Positions 1 to 12,658 of a stretch of DNA of 64,000 nucleotides are shown one piece after another. The notes below the pieces were generated by a model. It had not been told where the DNA came from. It did no database searches and was given only the letters and a program-made list of their open reading frames with translations. The translations under genes and the position numbers were made by a program. Positions within the stretch are counted from its first letter, which is position 1. The number at the start of each line of letters is the position of its first letter. Origin of the DNA: Dactylonectria macrodidyma (Eukaryota; Ascomycota; Sordariomycetes; Hypocreales; Nectriaceae); the NCBI GenBank assembly GCA_020744425.1, contig JAGMUV010000011.1, forward strand, positions 1,178,001 to 1,242,000, read 5' to 3'.

Positions 1-681
1 GGTTACATTGGGGGAGTCTGACGTGCCGATAGCCAATTTCCAAGGCTCCCTTGCAAAGCTCCGGTGCTTGCTCCAGAGGCCTGTGTCTGACATTAGATCT
101 TCATCTCACTATCGGTATCACTCTGCGTGACAGCTCACATTTGGTAGACCTAATCGTATAAGTTAGTCCTCTAGCTTGATAAAAGCGCAACATGGTAAAC
201 AACGTACACCAAAGCCCAACAAGGGAATCTCATATCCCGAGTTGAGTTTCTGAGTAGACTGGAGCGTGAGCTTGGACGCCATTTTCACTGATCTGCAATC
301 GCTTCTTCGTTGGAGAGTTGGCTGGTGATGGAGAGTTTGCCTAACTCATCTGAGGCGGGGTCGAGATGATGTGACGCGGCTCAACCTGATCGATCGACAC
401 GGGATACCGGCAGCGTGCGGGATGTGGTCCACAGAAGAAGCCCGAAACCCTTCTTTGCATCGGAATCATGTCATCAATTAGAGACATGAATCCCAAACGG
501 AACTGAGATTAGTAATTCTCATCGTTGAGTGGCGATACAATGCAGCATTGGACATTGGGTGATTCTTATCGCAGCCTAGACACGCAGTGTAGGGTAGCGC
601 ACACTCCACATTCACGAGCGTTTTAAGACAGTACAAGTTGGCATTTCAATGCGTTTTACGATTCTTTCCATTTTCAACTCT
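1..681. other. Intergenic, downstream of dom34
   Basis: This is the 3' side of the minus-strand Dom34 gene. No open frame with protein-like composition, RNA gene or repeat is visible. It probably includes the Dom34 3' UTR and terminator. Confidence 0.5.
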
Positions 682-2373
682 CTAGATGACATTATCTAGC
701 ATATCCTGCTGTTCTCGTGAATTCCGATCGTCTGCACCTTCCGTTTCTTCCTCTTCCTCCGCATCATCATCCAGATCCGGCATGGGATAGTTGAGAATCG
801 CGGCAATGTCTCCCAGCATGGCCAACCGCTGGCCACTCTCATGATCACTACTCAAGACTCTAGCATCGCCACCGTCATTTCTGACCTTTTCAACGAGGGC
901 CACGTACTTTTTGCGGACAGCCAAGTCTTCGCTCCGGAACAGCGAGTTGTTGACCAGCAGTACGCCGCCGCCGGGGCCGACGGCGCCGTCATTGACGGCC
1001 TTTTCCACGGCCGAGGCGCCGTACCAAGCTCGGCCGTCGTCCAGCTTGAGCATTTCGAAGAACTGGTCGACGTACTGGGCCTCGCGGGCAAACTTCATGT
1101 CCTTCATCTTGGCTAGGACCTCGGGGCTCTTGAGCACCTCGTTGAGACTGTGGACATGGCCCGAGTTGGCGTGGACGACAGTCGCCTGCTTGGCCACGGC
1201 GGTCAGGACCTTGTCCGTCTTGTCGCGGCCCTGATTCGCAATGTATTGCTTAAAGTCCGTGGCGACGAAGCCCGGGCTGGCCAGCAGCAGGGGGCGGGAC
1301 TCGGAAAAGTCCATGGTGCGAACCAGGGTCGAGAGGGTCTTGTCGAAGAAGCGGCGCATACCGGCGTCCTGGTCCGAGGCCAGGTCGCGCTTCTTGGGGA
1401 TGACGCTCTCAACGCGGACTTTCAGGACGGTGCGGAACTGGGTGATGAGGCAGATGTTGGCCAGGCCCTCCTGCATGACAACGGCAGCCATGGCGCCGTC
1501 CCGATCGTCGGCCAGGGACTCCTGGAGGGCGGCCTTGGCGATGGAGTCCCAGCCATCGGGCTTGATGATGGTGAAGGCGCGGTTGACCTCGAGGTCCAGC
1601 GTGTGGTGTGAGCCCAGGGTGACGTGGGGGTTCTCGGCAGCCACGGTACCGGAGACGCGGAGGGCCGAGATGACGGGGTCGAAGAAGGTCGACTTGACTT
1701 TGATGGCCAAGTCGGTGTGCACCCGCTCTGACGCCGTGCTGCCCGTGCTGCTGGTGCTGACGACCTTGCGGATGGCGTGAGCGTGGATGATGTCGCCAGG
1801 GAGGATGAGGTTGTAGGCATGCCACTAAGGCAATATGTTAGCCACCATTTTGGGCTCCTGGTTGGGATATCATCAAGACGGCTTCATCGACGGACGATAT
1901 CACAGGGGTCGATATCAAAACGAGACCGATATCAAAACGAGGCTGACATCACAAGGGGACCGATATCACGGAATGGGGGGTCTCGAAGGGAAGTGCTAAG
2001 AGCAAGGGTTGTGGTCTAGACCAGCTATTTGGGTTCACAGCGGCATAAGACGGGCGCTGATGGGCGCCGCCACGGCAAAAACAGCATGATGAAGGGTGCG
2101 TGTGGTTGAAGCCGTTGCGTGTGGAGGAGGGAGTGGAAGACGCGGATGAGGGGCACGACAGGGCTGAAGATGGACAGATAGATCAAGCAGCAAGGGTGGA
2201 GGGGTAGAAGCAAGCCAAAACAGCGTCACACAAAAGGACAAAAGGGAAGAAAACGGACGGGGGGTGGAGGGGAGAATGGGGGGCAGACGGACCATGTCTT
2301 CGGGATCCTCGGGAAGAAGAGACACCGTCTCCTCCTCGAGGGTTTTGGGCACCTTGCGCGACACCAGCTTCAT
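682..2373 (-). CDS. dom34: Dom34/Pelota, ribosome rescue factor
   Basis: This is the eRF1-like partner of Hbs1, which splits ribosomes stalled on mRNA (no-go and non-stop decay) in the cytosol. I see two exons on the minus strand. Exon 1 (2373-2293) encodes 27 residues beginning MKLVSRKV and ending PEDPEDM. Exon 2 (1824-682) opens WHAYNL, giving the family junction EDM-WHxYNL. The intron (2292-1825) starts GTCCGT, ends TTAG and is 468 nt, long for this genome. The 407-residue product has the usual Pelota length. It carries the central VVMQEGLANICL block, ASPGF, and the C-terminal AWYGASAVEKA and LLVNNSLFR segments, then the acidic tail typical of the family. It lacks the GGQ loop of eRF1, as expected for Dom34. 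The exon 1 start is the only ATG giving the family N-terminus. Confidence 0.93.
1860..1972. repeat. GATATC repeats inside the dom34 intron
   Basis: Within the long Dom34 intron the palindrome GATATC (once GACATC) recurs about every 15-18 nt, embedded in near-identical units such as CGATATCAAAACGAG. Five units lie between about 1895 and 1970, with an extra GATATC near 1866. This probably explains the intron's length. Confidence 0.7.
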
Positions 2374-5300
2374 CCTGGTTGGTTCTGATGTGCGCTGTAT
2401 CTGTTGTTTGATCTTCTGAGCCCTTGCGCTGGGCGTTGCTTGTCTGGGGTGAGGAGAGGGAGGGGGGAGGGGTGTGTGGTGTGTGATTGTGTTTGTGCGG
2501 AGTTTTGGAGAGCCTCGGTCTGGGTCTGTGATGGTGTGAGATGCTAAAAAAAAAGGGAGATGCTAAAGATCAAATGCCGAACTTCGACGGGGACTTTTTC
2601 TTCTTTTTCGGGAGTTCGTTTTGAGAGGGGGGGAGTGGTTAATGGATATTGGGTTGATGACTGACGTTGGGCAAGATTTGGGGACCCTGAAGGCGCGGGT
2701 CGCGGGGAGGAAAGAACTTTGTCCTCCCGTAGGTCAGCCAGCCGGGTTCAGGCAGAGGCGGCTCCCAACGATGGTGCAAGCAACTTTGACAGTATGGGGA
2801 ACAAGGCAAGGCTACGCAAGGCTGCGGGCGGCACATCTGGGCTAGCGAATCTGACCACCAACGTCCGTCCCGATAGCGAGGTCACAAGATGCAACATGTG
2901 TGGCATCCCATTTCCCCCATCGGCACACCATTGTATTTTTTTACTTCCCGCTCGTACCGACAACGTTCAGCAACCCCCCCGTGATGATGCGCCCTCAGGG
3001 TTGTTTTTGACTGGGCCCATCTGATGTCGATATCTGGTCGGCAGTGCCGGGAAGCCAAAATCCAAAGCTAAAAAAAGGGCGATTGCAGGGACAAGGATGG
3101 TGGAGGGGTGAATGGCGGCAGGACGGTAGTTGGCAAGTTCGCCGCCTGTCCGCTCCAAAGTCCGCGAGGGTTATAGAGCATGCCCGCTGTAGCACGTCCT
3201 CTGATTGGTGGAATATTCCCTGAAAGTAGATCTACTAACTCATGATACTGGGATGCTCACTTACAGAATAGATTTGTTACTTCGTATTAAGCAGGCACCC
3301 ATAGTTTTCGATTTTATAGTGTTTGATGCAATGCGGTCCGTGAGGCTAGACTGCGAATCCTCTGTTCCTTTGCCTAACTGTCTGCAGTACGTACTCCCCG
3401 ATGATAGATGCCTGGCCGCCCGATAGCTGCAGTATCAACAGTCCCGGCGACCCGGACATTTTGGTTGCCGGCCGGGGATTTGTTGATCAGTTGGTTGGTC
3501 GGTTGGTCGGTTTGTCTGTCGGTCAGGTGAGGGTCCAGCATGTCCGCGGACATCCAGCGGCCTCTCGGTGTTCGAGGCCTCGGCCGGCTACCCGTACGCC
3601 CTCTCTCTACTTTCTCCATGGCGGGACCGAGCGGGAACTTGTCATTGACGCCGGTTTGTTTCAGCGGACATCTCTAGGCAGCGGAGTTTGGATGACTATT
3701 GATCAGATTTCTCATCACCAACAGTCTCAGTAATATGGACTGCGTACGTAAGTAGGCCGACTCTGTAGCTCCTCTGCGGCTCTTTAGCTTGGCGTTGCGG
3801 GATCCATGGCCGTCTTGGCGCCCGCGATGCCGTCGGAGTTTGCCAAGGACTTTTTTATTTTATTAAGAAAACAAAACAGAAAAACACCTCACCTCATTCC
3901 CGGCCTCGTTCGGCGGTCCATCGGCGCCGAGGCGGACGAGGCCACGGAGTAGAAGGACCTCCGGCTTGGCTTTTTTGCCTCCTTCTGGAACCTGAACCGA
4001 AGTTGGGTTTTTTAATCATTCCTGTGGATTGGGAGGACACCTCGGCACATGTCATCGATGACAGCGGGAAGCAAGATCGTCATTTACCACATGGCGTGGT
4101 GATGAATGACGATGCGAATTAGCCCATGGACGCTGGGAGACCCTGTCAATCGACGGGATTTCTAAACGGAGTTCGAGACGGAGTTCTGCAAAACATGCCC
4201 GGCTAGTTCGTACAACTCGTACAGGACCCTGTATATGCTCGGTTTCGTCTCGACTTTCGCGATTTCCCGCCTTGTATTCGGGGGCGCTAGACCCATGGTT
4301 CGAGAAGCAAAGCGGTCCACGTCATCATGCGATATTGCTTCTTGCTCTCGTCCCTTCGCACACCGGTTCGTTTCGTTGTCTGTTCCAACCCCGAATGCCT
4401 TCCCAAAGGGTTCTGTCGGACCCCGGGGGCCACTTACCGACTTTCACGCGCCGCATGTTCATCCCGGGCGGGTTTAGCGGTGTCCGCGTCTCGGTGCAAT
4501 ACGTGAGACATTATGTGTAGAAGAGCCCAATAGCAGAGCGTGGTATACGAGGATGAAGGGAATACGCGGACCACGTATTCAACGAAGCTTCCGTTTGCGT
4601 AGTAGACTCTCCTAGCAGAACGAACCCGATCGGTACGGTAGCGCGCAAGTTACCGAACACGAAACCGCTGAAAGCTAGCAGCCTAGCAGCCTGGGGGGAA
4701 AGTTTGACAGCTACGTTGCGTCCAAGGCCCGCCACCATTCAACACCCCCGGTGGAGTTTGTTGCGTGTGCCCAGAAAGGCAACGGCTGCAAGGGGAATGA
4801 TCTGAGCAGCCCGAGTGCGAGGGGGGGCGATATCAAGGTGAGGTCATGACGGTGTCGATCCGCGAACGGGTGCCATGTGTGCTTGCTTGCGTACCTCGGT
4901 TTGTCCCGACTTTCTAGGTAGAGTGGAACCCCGTGCGGGATTGATTTGATGGCATCTCGGGGTTTGTGCTGCGATGTGATCCAGGGGAAGGGGGGGCTCT
5001 GCGGAATTATTCTAGCATGCTTCTGGAGCCTGTCATCATAACTTGGACCCTGGGGCGATGACAAGCCAAATAAAAATGAGAAAAAAAAAAAAGTCTCCCC
5101 GCCAACACAACAACCCCGGCGCTCGGTCTTCGCCTTCGCGGCTGGGCGTTTTCCTTCAACGCCGCGCGCGGAGGGCGGGGACATTGAGAAGGCCGAGCTA
5201 GTGGAGAAACGGGGGTTGCGATTCTTTTTCATTGCCGGGTTGGAAAATGGATTTTCATCTTGGTCCCCCCCTGGAGCCGTCAAAAAAACGAGGGGTGTTC

Positions 5301-7680
5301 TAGGCCTGATTCGGGGTTCGCACGCCAGTCCATCCTGGGACACATCCGGCAAGGATTCAGCCTGTATACTACGGGGGAGGGCAAGGGGGGAGCTACTGGA
5401 AGTGTGGCGTGGGACTATTTTCCTCTTTGAGAGATGCGTTCAATGGGCGGACGCAAACGAACTGCTGGGAGGACCCGCCTAGTTCAGCTCCAATTCAGCT
5501 CTATCAAATATGTACTTCGTAGTAGAAGCAGCGCGGTGGTATCTAGCTGATGGTGGGCACCCATTCATTGGGGAGCGGTCTCAAACGGGTTTTGCATGTG
5601 CTTCGCCCTAAACAAAATACTACTGGAGTGCCCTCACTCAGCCTTGAGGCATGCTGGTTTAGCCTACGAAGTAAGCAAGATCAGCCTCAAGGCGCGCTGG
5701 CTGTTCCGTGATCCGAGCCGTGCAACCCTCGCCGGGGGCTTGGCTCAAGTGAGGCCCTCTTGGCCCTCTCTCGATTATACCCTCCACTAATCAGGCGTCA
5801 GCTGTCGCAGCCAACTCGGCGGCGGTCGACCAGTCGCATCACGCCCGCGTTCTCGACCCTGTTACTTTTTTGGGCCGCTGCATTGCATGGCGCCGAGAGT
5901 AAAAAAGGTCGATCGGCTTCGCATTGGGTCCTGCAAGGGATCATCAGCTTTCCGTTGCGTCCCATGACGGGGCGAATCCGACGTAGCCGGGTTGCTGGTC
6001 TTAGCCTGCGAAAGTGCTCACTTACTGCTGACGGCAGCTTGCAAGCCACAGCATGGGGCTGGCTGGACGCCTCTCCGTAAGGCTCATGATCCTCGTCCAT
6101 TCATGATCCATCTGCTGCACCTCAGCTTTCCGAACCCAAGTTCCGTCTCACCCATTCCCGCTCCACCCCCCTTTGCCAACCAGATCTCGCCCGTTCACCT
6201 CTCATTGCTCTGATTCCAAACCCGCATGAGCACGTTGTCTCCTGCATCTCCCAAGACCTACCTGTCCGTCTGATTCCCACTGTACCTGCGCCGATTCGCC
6301 GGTTCGAGTTCTGGCCCACCGCCACTCATTCAAAATCCAATCTTCCCACTCTCAAGTCTCGACCGCTAAAAGTTGAAAGGCTTACCTAGGTCGGTACCTC
6401 GCAAGCCGGGGTCTCGAAAGGAAAAGGAATCCACCCACTTTCGCCAACATCTCGTTCGTCCTAGCGAGCGAGCGAGACAAGAGTGAATGACAGCTAGAGC
6501 ATTTGGTTGCCACCGTAGAAACCCAAGGCAACGGCACAGCATAATTTAAAGAATTAATTTGACATTCTCACACGACACTGACACTTGCTGTGACGGGTCC
6601 CTTGTTCGCCTCCCTCAGGTGCCACAAGCCCACAATCCCCCATCTGACAGAATAGCCAGACCTGGTACCTAGCCTGGCACACCGTCTCGTCTCGTTTCGT
6701 CCCGTGTCAGTCAGTTGCTCTCCGTCGCATTCGCATTCATTCCTCGTCCATTTTTGGGAATCCCCGATTTTTAGTAGTCTTGTGCTTTGCGAACTCGCAA
6801 CCTTCGCAACCTCGCAACTTGGCATCTTATTGTTACTGCGTGTGATTCTCCTCAATCATCAGAGACCTCCTCTGTCAGCACTTTTCATATCCATCTTGTC
6901 ACCCATCTCCTCTCTCACCTTACCTATCGACTGGAACCTCGTCGCCCTTACCTGCATTTCTCTTGGGGCCATATCCACCCGTCTGACGCATCCACATCCA
7001 TGATCCAACCCCCCCGGGCGCCCCGGACAACCAACTGACGCCCACGACGCAGGACTACGGACTACTGTATGCCTTACTTGGTGCTACAGTAGTACACCGT
7101 CTCTCTTGCCTCTTTGTCTCTCCGTCCCTCCGTGTTCGTCTCCTTCGCCGTGTCCCGTCCCTCGCCTCGCCCTCTTCTTCTCTCTCTCGCCTTGCATTTC
7201 TCACCCGGACCGGTCGGATCCCAATCTTGTCTGGTCTCTCTTTCCTCCACCAACTCAACCTTGACATCCCATCCAGCTTAAGCCTTTAGAGTCTGCCGCG
7301 CGCGTTCCTTGACGCCCCCCCCACCGACGACTCTCACTCGCACGCACCACCAAAAAATCGCTTTCACTGTACACGCACCCACATCCACTCATCCACGCAT
7401 CATCCATCATCACACACCCCCCATCCACCATCCCCCTTCCCCACGACTTCTTCTCTCCGCTGCCCACCTGGACACTTCTCGCACATCCCGCTGGCTTCGC
7501 TCTCGTTCCCGTCCGCTTTTCATTCGGCCCCGCGGACTTTCTACGCACTGCGACACCGACCGCCGGCTACCCGCAACCCTCCGATTATTGTTACCTGATA
7601 CCACTATCCGCTACCTGATGCCTCTGCTCGGCCTTCTGCTTGGCCCTCATTAGGTCCCTTGTCCCCTCGCAACATGGAAC
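2374..7680. other. 5.3-kb divergent intergenic region
   Basis: This stretch lies between the Dom34 start and the WD40 gene start. Open frames here (for example 4711-5352 minus) have low-complexity, frame-shadow-like composition and no family signature. A GGTTGGTC-type run lies at about 3490-3520. From about 6.1 kb to 7.67 kb the plus strand is strongly pyrimidine-rich with many CTC/TCC runs, typical of a fungal promoter and 5' leader for the downstream WD40 gene. I see no RNA gene or mobile element. Confidence 0.5.
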
Positions 7681-7787
7681 ATGGCGCCCTCCATGTCTTC
7701 GACTGCTGCTGCCGCTGTTGCTGCTGTCCTGGGCGACAGCGAATTGACCTCATCCAAACGAAACTCGCACTCTCGTGCCGTCTCTAG
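7674..7787 (+). promoter_or_regulatory. Upstream ORF overlapping the WD40 start
   Basis: An ATG at 7674 opens a 37-codon frame ending TAG at 7785-7787. It overlaps the main ATG at 7681 out of frame. Both ATGs have A at -3 and G at +4, so a ribosome scanning from the long leader should meet this one first. Its Cys-rich translation is a shadow of the Ala-rich start of the main frame, so any role would be regulatory. Confidence 0.45.
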
Positions 7788-10700
7788 TCCAGCTTCCCCC
7801 AAGAGTCGTCGTCAGAGCCTCGCCGCCCTCTCGGATGCTCCAAGTACGTTTCGACTGTTGCGCGTCCCCCATCCCCAGTCTCTTAAGCTTCTCCCTCCCG
7901 AAACAACTCAACACCTCAATGCCCCAATCATGCCTTCTTTTGTCTACCCCACTACTTCACCTTGTCGTGATGAGTGCGCCCTGCACTGAAACATGTGTGT
8001 GTGGCCGTGGCTTGGGGCATTGATACGTTGCGTGCCTAGCACTCGCGCCTTGCACGTAGCTCCCCACGCCATATCAAGCCCTTATTCTACCTTGTCATAC
8101 CTCGCCATACCTTACCCAATACCATGTACACGCATCGCTGTCACGCATCGCTGTCGCACCCTCTCACACCCTTCGGCCCGGGTCCATGTAAGCTGACGTT
8201 AATCCCACTCAGGTGCCCCAATCACCAGGCAAAACACCCGCTCGAGCAGGCACTCGAATACTCAGCCCTCGCAACCCAACTCAGTCCATAATGCAAAGGA
8301 CAACAAAGACACCAAAGATCCCTCCAGAGCATCATCTCCTAGTCCACCTGCTAATGCCGGTCTCGACCCATTGAGCACTGTAAGCTCCTCCAACTTTGAC
8401 TTGTACTACGTATATAGGCTGGACCCCTGGCTGACATGGCTCCCCGTAGCAAATATACCTACGAACCAACAGCAATCCCGCCGAGCCTACCATCGCCCAG
8501 CGTTTGCGAAACCAGACGGGACGACCCGACAGCCCTGCCGCCGACAACTTGCAAAAACAGAGCTCCGACCTTGGCAAATCGCCGAATGCCCTGCTGGATT
8601 CCACAAAAGAGCGAAGGTGCGAAGCTATTCAACTCTTCTGGCCGTTCATGACCATTATTGTTGGCATATATTTCGGCCGTCTCTGTGACTTCGGCCTCGC
8701 GTGCATGTGTGTAAGGTGAGCTAACAGTTGCGCCACAGGAAGGGACCTTCGCTCTTGAGCCGATTGGGAATGATTGGTAGTCGGAAAAAGGACGAAGATG
8801 AGCAGGATTCTGACTCAGAACTGGGCGACTTGCGAACCGATGGCACCCACGCTCAGGTGCTCACATCCGTCATCGGGGCGGGAGGCGGCTACATTCCGCT
8901 CTACAAGGAGCCCCCACGATATATCCGGGTCAAGGCGCATAACAAGAAGGACCGCGAGTTCAACCACCTATTCCTAGCCCAGGAGCTTATGGGCACCAAG
9001 CGACCGACTGCCACCCAAGGCCGAGCTCCGGCAACCGCCGTGGGAAGCAAGATTCTAAAAGGAGGCGATGCTATTTGGGCTGCCGAATTCAGTATGGATG
9101 GTCGGTACCTGGCTGTTGCCGGTAAAGATCAGATAGTCCGTGTTTTTGCAGTCATTTCGACACCCGAAGAGCGCAAGGCTCACGAAGACGAGGAAGCACA
9201 GAACGGAACAACCGGAGAGCGACTGAGCGCGCCGGTGTTTCGAAGCAAGCCTGTCCGCGAGTTTCATGGGCACACCGGAGAGGTGTTGGCCCTGAGTTGG
9301 AGCAAAAACAACTTTCTTCTGTCTTCGTCTATGGACAAGACGGTTCGACTATGGCACATGACCAGGAACGACTGCCTGTGCACGTTTAAGCATAAGGACG
9401 TGGTCACATCGATTGCCTTTCACCCTACCGATGACCGCTTTTTCCTGGCTGGTTCTCTGGACGCACAACTCAGACTATGGAGCATTCCGGATAGGACAGT
9501 CGCATTTGAGGTCACCACTGGGGAATTCATCACGGCGGTAGCGTTTACTCCCGATGGAAAGATGGCCATTTGTGGCGTGTTGAGCGGCATGGCCACATTC
9601 TACATTACCGAGGGGCTGAAGCTGAGGTATCAGATCCACGTCCGTTCCTCAAGAGGCAAAAATGCCAAGGGAAGCAAGATTACGGGTATTCGGACATTGG
9701 CAGTAACTTCTGGTCCGGACAAGGGAATCATCAAGGTCCTCATCACTTCCAACGACTCCCGGGTGCGGGTTTACAATCTGAATGATAAGGTCATCCAAGT
9801 CAAGTACAAGGGATTGGAGAACCAGTCGAGCCAGATAAACGCCCGCTTCAGCGACGACGCTCAATACATTGTTTGCGGTAGCGAGGATCGCAAGGCTTAC
9901 ATCTGGAAGCTCAACTCGCAAGACAGCGAGCTGAAGGACAAGCAGCCCTACGAATCGTTCGACGCGCATCCCGAAGTTGTCACCACCGCCCTGATGGCTC
10001 CAACCAAGACGCGACTTCTTTTGAGTGCCTCGGGAGACCCAATCTATGACTTGTGCAATCCGCCACCTGTCATGCTGCGCAGTTTGGAGGAGAGCGCCAC
10101 GAGTCAGACGGCATTGTCTGAGGGGGACGAGAGTAGTGATGAACCCTCTGTCGTCGTAAAACGGCCCGAGGAGACGCCTGCATTTCTGGAACGCTCAAAA
10201 CATTTCGATGGCCATATCGTCATCACCACTGACAGGACGGGAACGATCAAGGTGTTTCGACAGGACTGCGCTTATACCAAGCGACAACAGGGACTTTGGG
10301 AGTCGGGATCCAAGTTCTCTGGCAGGATCGCAGGAGTTGGCCGGACCGGTAGCATCATGACCCGAACGAGTGGAGGAAGCCGCATCCATTCACGACGTGG
10401 CTCTCTCAACATCGGAGGACCGAACCCGATCCAGCTGCAGCATGCATCGGACAGGATCAACAGTTGGCGTCAAGACATTGACGAAGGGACCGCAAGTTGG
10501 AGTGGGACGCCGAATCGTAGTGATCGATCGATTTCACCCACTAAACAGAACCGCTCTCCAGTCAATACATCCGCAGTCAACCTGGCGTCGGAGGCGAGGA
10601 AGCAGCCGTATGCCTCAAGCCCCGTTGGCCGCAACCACGGTCTCACGAGCCCAACTGGCAGTATGCGATCGCGGACGACGTTCAGGTCGACTAGGGAACA

Positions 10701-11166
10701 GGACAAGAACTTCAATGGCCCGATGAGTCCTCCGACCCCGAGCTTCAACCTGATTACCGCATCAGACTCTGAAGGCAAAGACGAGAAAGGAGAAGGCAGG
10801 TTCTGGAACCTCAGCCGTTGGAGAGGCGGACTCCCAAGTCTACGATATTCGACGGTGTTGGAAAATCCTGGCGGCAGCAATGGGTCAACAGGCCATACTC
10901 GCTCGGGCAGCGAATACTTGATGCCCAGAGATAAGGCCGCTGGTCGCATGAGTCTGGGAATTACGGACATCAACAGGCTGAAAAATGAGGATGTGACTAA
11001 CCGTCGGAGGTCTGCAGGGCCTTTGTTGTCATCAAAGCTGTCCCAGGAGAATGGCAAAAAAGGATCGTTCGACACGAGGGATTACCTCAGTAACCTCAAT
11101 TCGCCCAAGAAACGAGTGGACTCGGGAGTAGGGCGTATGAGCCCTGACCTGACAGATTCCAATTAA
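7681..11166 (+). CDS. WD40 repeat protein, WDR44/Dgr2 type
   Basis: Four exons are inferred: 7681-7843, 8213-8379, 8450-8616 and 8739-11166. All have GT-AG introns and the phases close (1, 0, 2). The product is 974 residues. The N-terminal 165 residues are Ser/Pro/Ala-rich and disordered. The central part carries WD repeats; clear examples are GHTGEVLALSWSKNNFLLS with KTVRLWH, then FHPTDDRFFLAGSLDAQLRLW, and CGSEDRKAYIWKL. The last 300 residues are Ser/Arg-rich with many SP/TP sites, so likely phosphorylated. The domain order matches the human WDR44 and yeast Dgr2 (YMR102C) group, proposed to act in membrane trafficking or signalling; the exact role in filamentous fungi is unknown to me. An ATG at 7693 is an alternative start. 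The mRNA leader appears very long. Confidence 0.85.
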
Positions 11167-12658
11167 GACGAGCGAACTGAGCAAAGTCTCACGATGAATG
11201 TTCCGCCAAAGGATGTACGAGGATGACGAGTCACTCTGGAAGTGCCGACTGCGACGTGGAAGAGAAGCTAGACTCCGACGAGGAACTGGAGATGTGGATT
11301 CATTCATTTAACCTGCATCATGACAGCGAATGTCAGCGATCAATCATTTGTCAATTTTTCTTTGTGTTTCTGGGACAACTGCAAAGTTGGGATAACGGCG
11401 TTTTTCGGTGAAATATTGGCCTCTTGGAGGGCTTCTGTACGAGTACGATACCCCCTCTGTCCGGGATTGGATTACAGCGGAGTCTAGGGCGACGGGCAAC
11501 TTAAAAAAGAAGGGGCGGAAGTTGACTGGCCGGTGGGGGATGAGAAGAGGGAGTGAGCTCGAGGAGGAGAGCAACAAGTGTATTAGTCGAGTGTTGTTCA
11601 CTTTCGATCTTGGAAGTATACCATGTTGTAGGATTCTCTATAGACATTGCTAGCCAAGCGAAAACATTCAACACGGAGTTTTAGTACTCATGTGAGATTG
11701 CAACTACGTACATGACTTGCCTAGACTGGGTCTTTGAAGAAGACATCGAGCACTATTGAGTCAACACACTCAAGTTGAATCTCGTGTTTATTGCACCAAA
11801 CTGCCTTTTGCAGCACCAAACATTCCACTCTTCCCCAACTCTTCTCACAAATCGTCCTCGACAGGTTTCCCAGCTCTCCTAACAAATCATCATTGTCAGC
11901 CCCCCCTTGAAACAGCTGCATATTTATTCGCTTTTACGTTATGTCGTCGCCTAATGCTAAACAGCGTACTCCTGGACATCACAAGCTCCGCTAACTAGCA
12001 CTCCTTATTGTGGAACCCGCCAGCTATCTAGGCGAATCGCCTCTATCGCGACAGCGCAAACCTGCTCTACCCGCTGCAAACAAAAGTGTGCAAAGTCGCC
12101 TATTGTCCCAGTCGACAAGCCAGAGCTTGCCCTCGCCGTCGAGCACCATGTTGCGTGGCACCCGGTCGCGATACGTGAAGACAAACGGGCCATGAGAAGA
12201 GGACGAATTCAATTCGCGGGCGTTGCGACGGGTGAGGTATAGTTATTTGAGATCAAGTCTCCTGACAAGAAACAAATGGATGTGATGGATGATTGGGGTG
12301 TTTTAAGGCGGACAGACCGTTTGTCGTCCTGGTAGACTGTTGATTAGTCACTCTTGTCACAATAAGGATTGATTCTGTTCATGAATGTTTTTTTAATTGC
12401 TTTGCTAGACTCTACTGCTGCATCGCCTCGTATTCCACTGCCGGGGAGTGTACAAGTGGTTCCTGTCGGTGTGGTATAGGCGAGTGATTGTTTCGTGCCA
12501 GGCTGTGTATTGTCACAGTCTTCCCATGCTGGATTGCAAGCAAGCCAGTATAGATACCGTGGTTTGGTTGTGTGTGATTCATTCCTTGACCCAACGCTAT
12601 TGTTTCGCCATTACCGCCTAGCTGTGGCAGCCATCACTGCTCTGCTGCGATAATGCAT
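11167..12658. other. Intergenic between WD40 and thioredoxin genes
   Basis: This holds the 3' side of the WD40 gene and the 3' side of the minus-strand thioredoxin gene. Apart from the phosphotransferase-like relic at about 12.0-12.2 kb, I see no intact gene, RNA or repeat. Confidence 0.5.
12024..12230 (-). pseudogene. Relic of an APH-like phosphotransferase
   Basis: A short minus-strand frame contains PFVFTYRDRVPRNMVLDG followed by GKLWLVDWDN. In fungal aminoglycoside-phosphotransferase-like kinases the catalytic loop reads FTHxDLxPRNxxLD, followed about ten residues later by a DW motif. Here the catalytic His has become Tyr, and the sequence after DWDN no longer matches in any frame. Nothing recognisable remains on either side, so only about 60 residues survive. 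I read it as a gene fragment, not a functional small protein. The call rests on motif recognition over a short stretch. Confidence 0.5.

Noticed and set aside
4711..5352. 213-codon minus-strand open frame
   Set aside because: Pro/Arg/Ser-rich with an internal run of Phe and Lys from homopolymers; no domain, and not joined to any exon.
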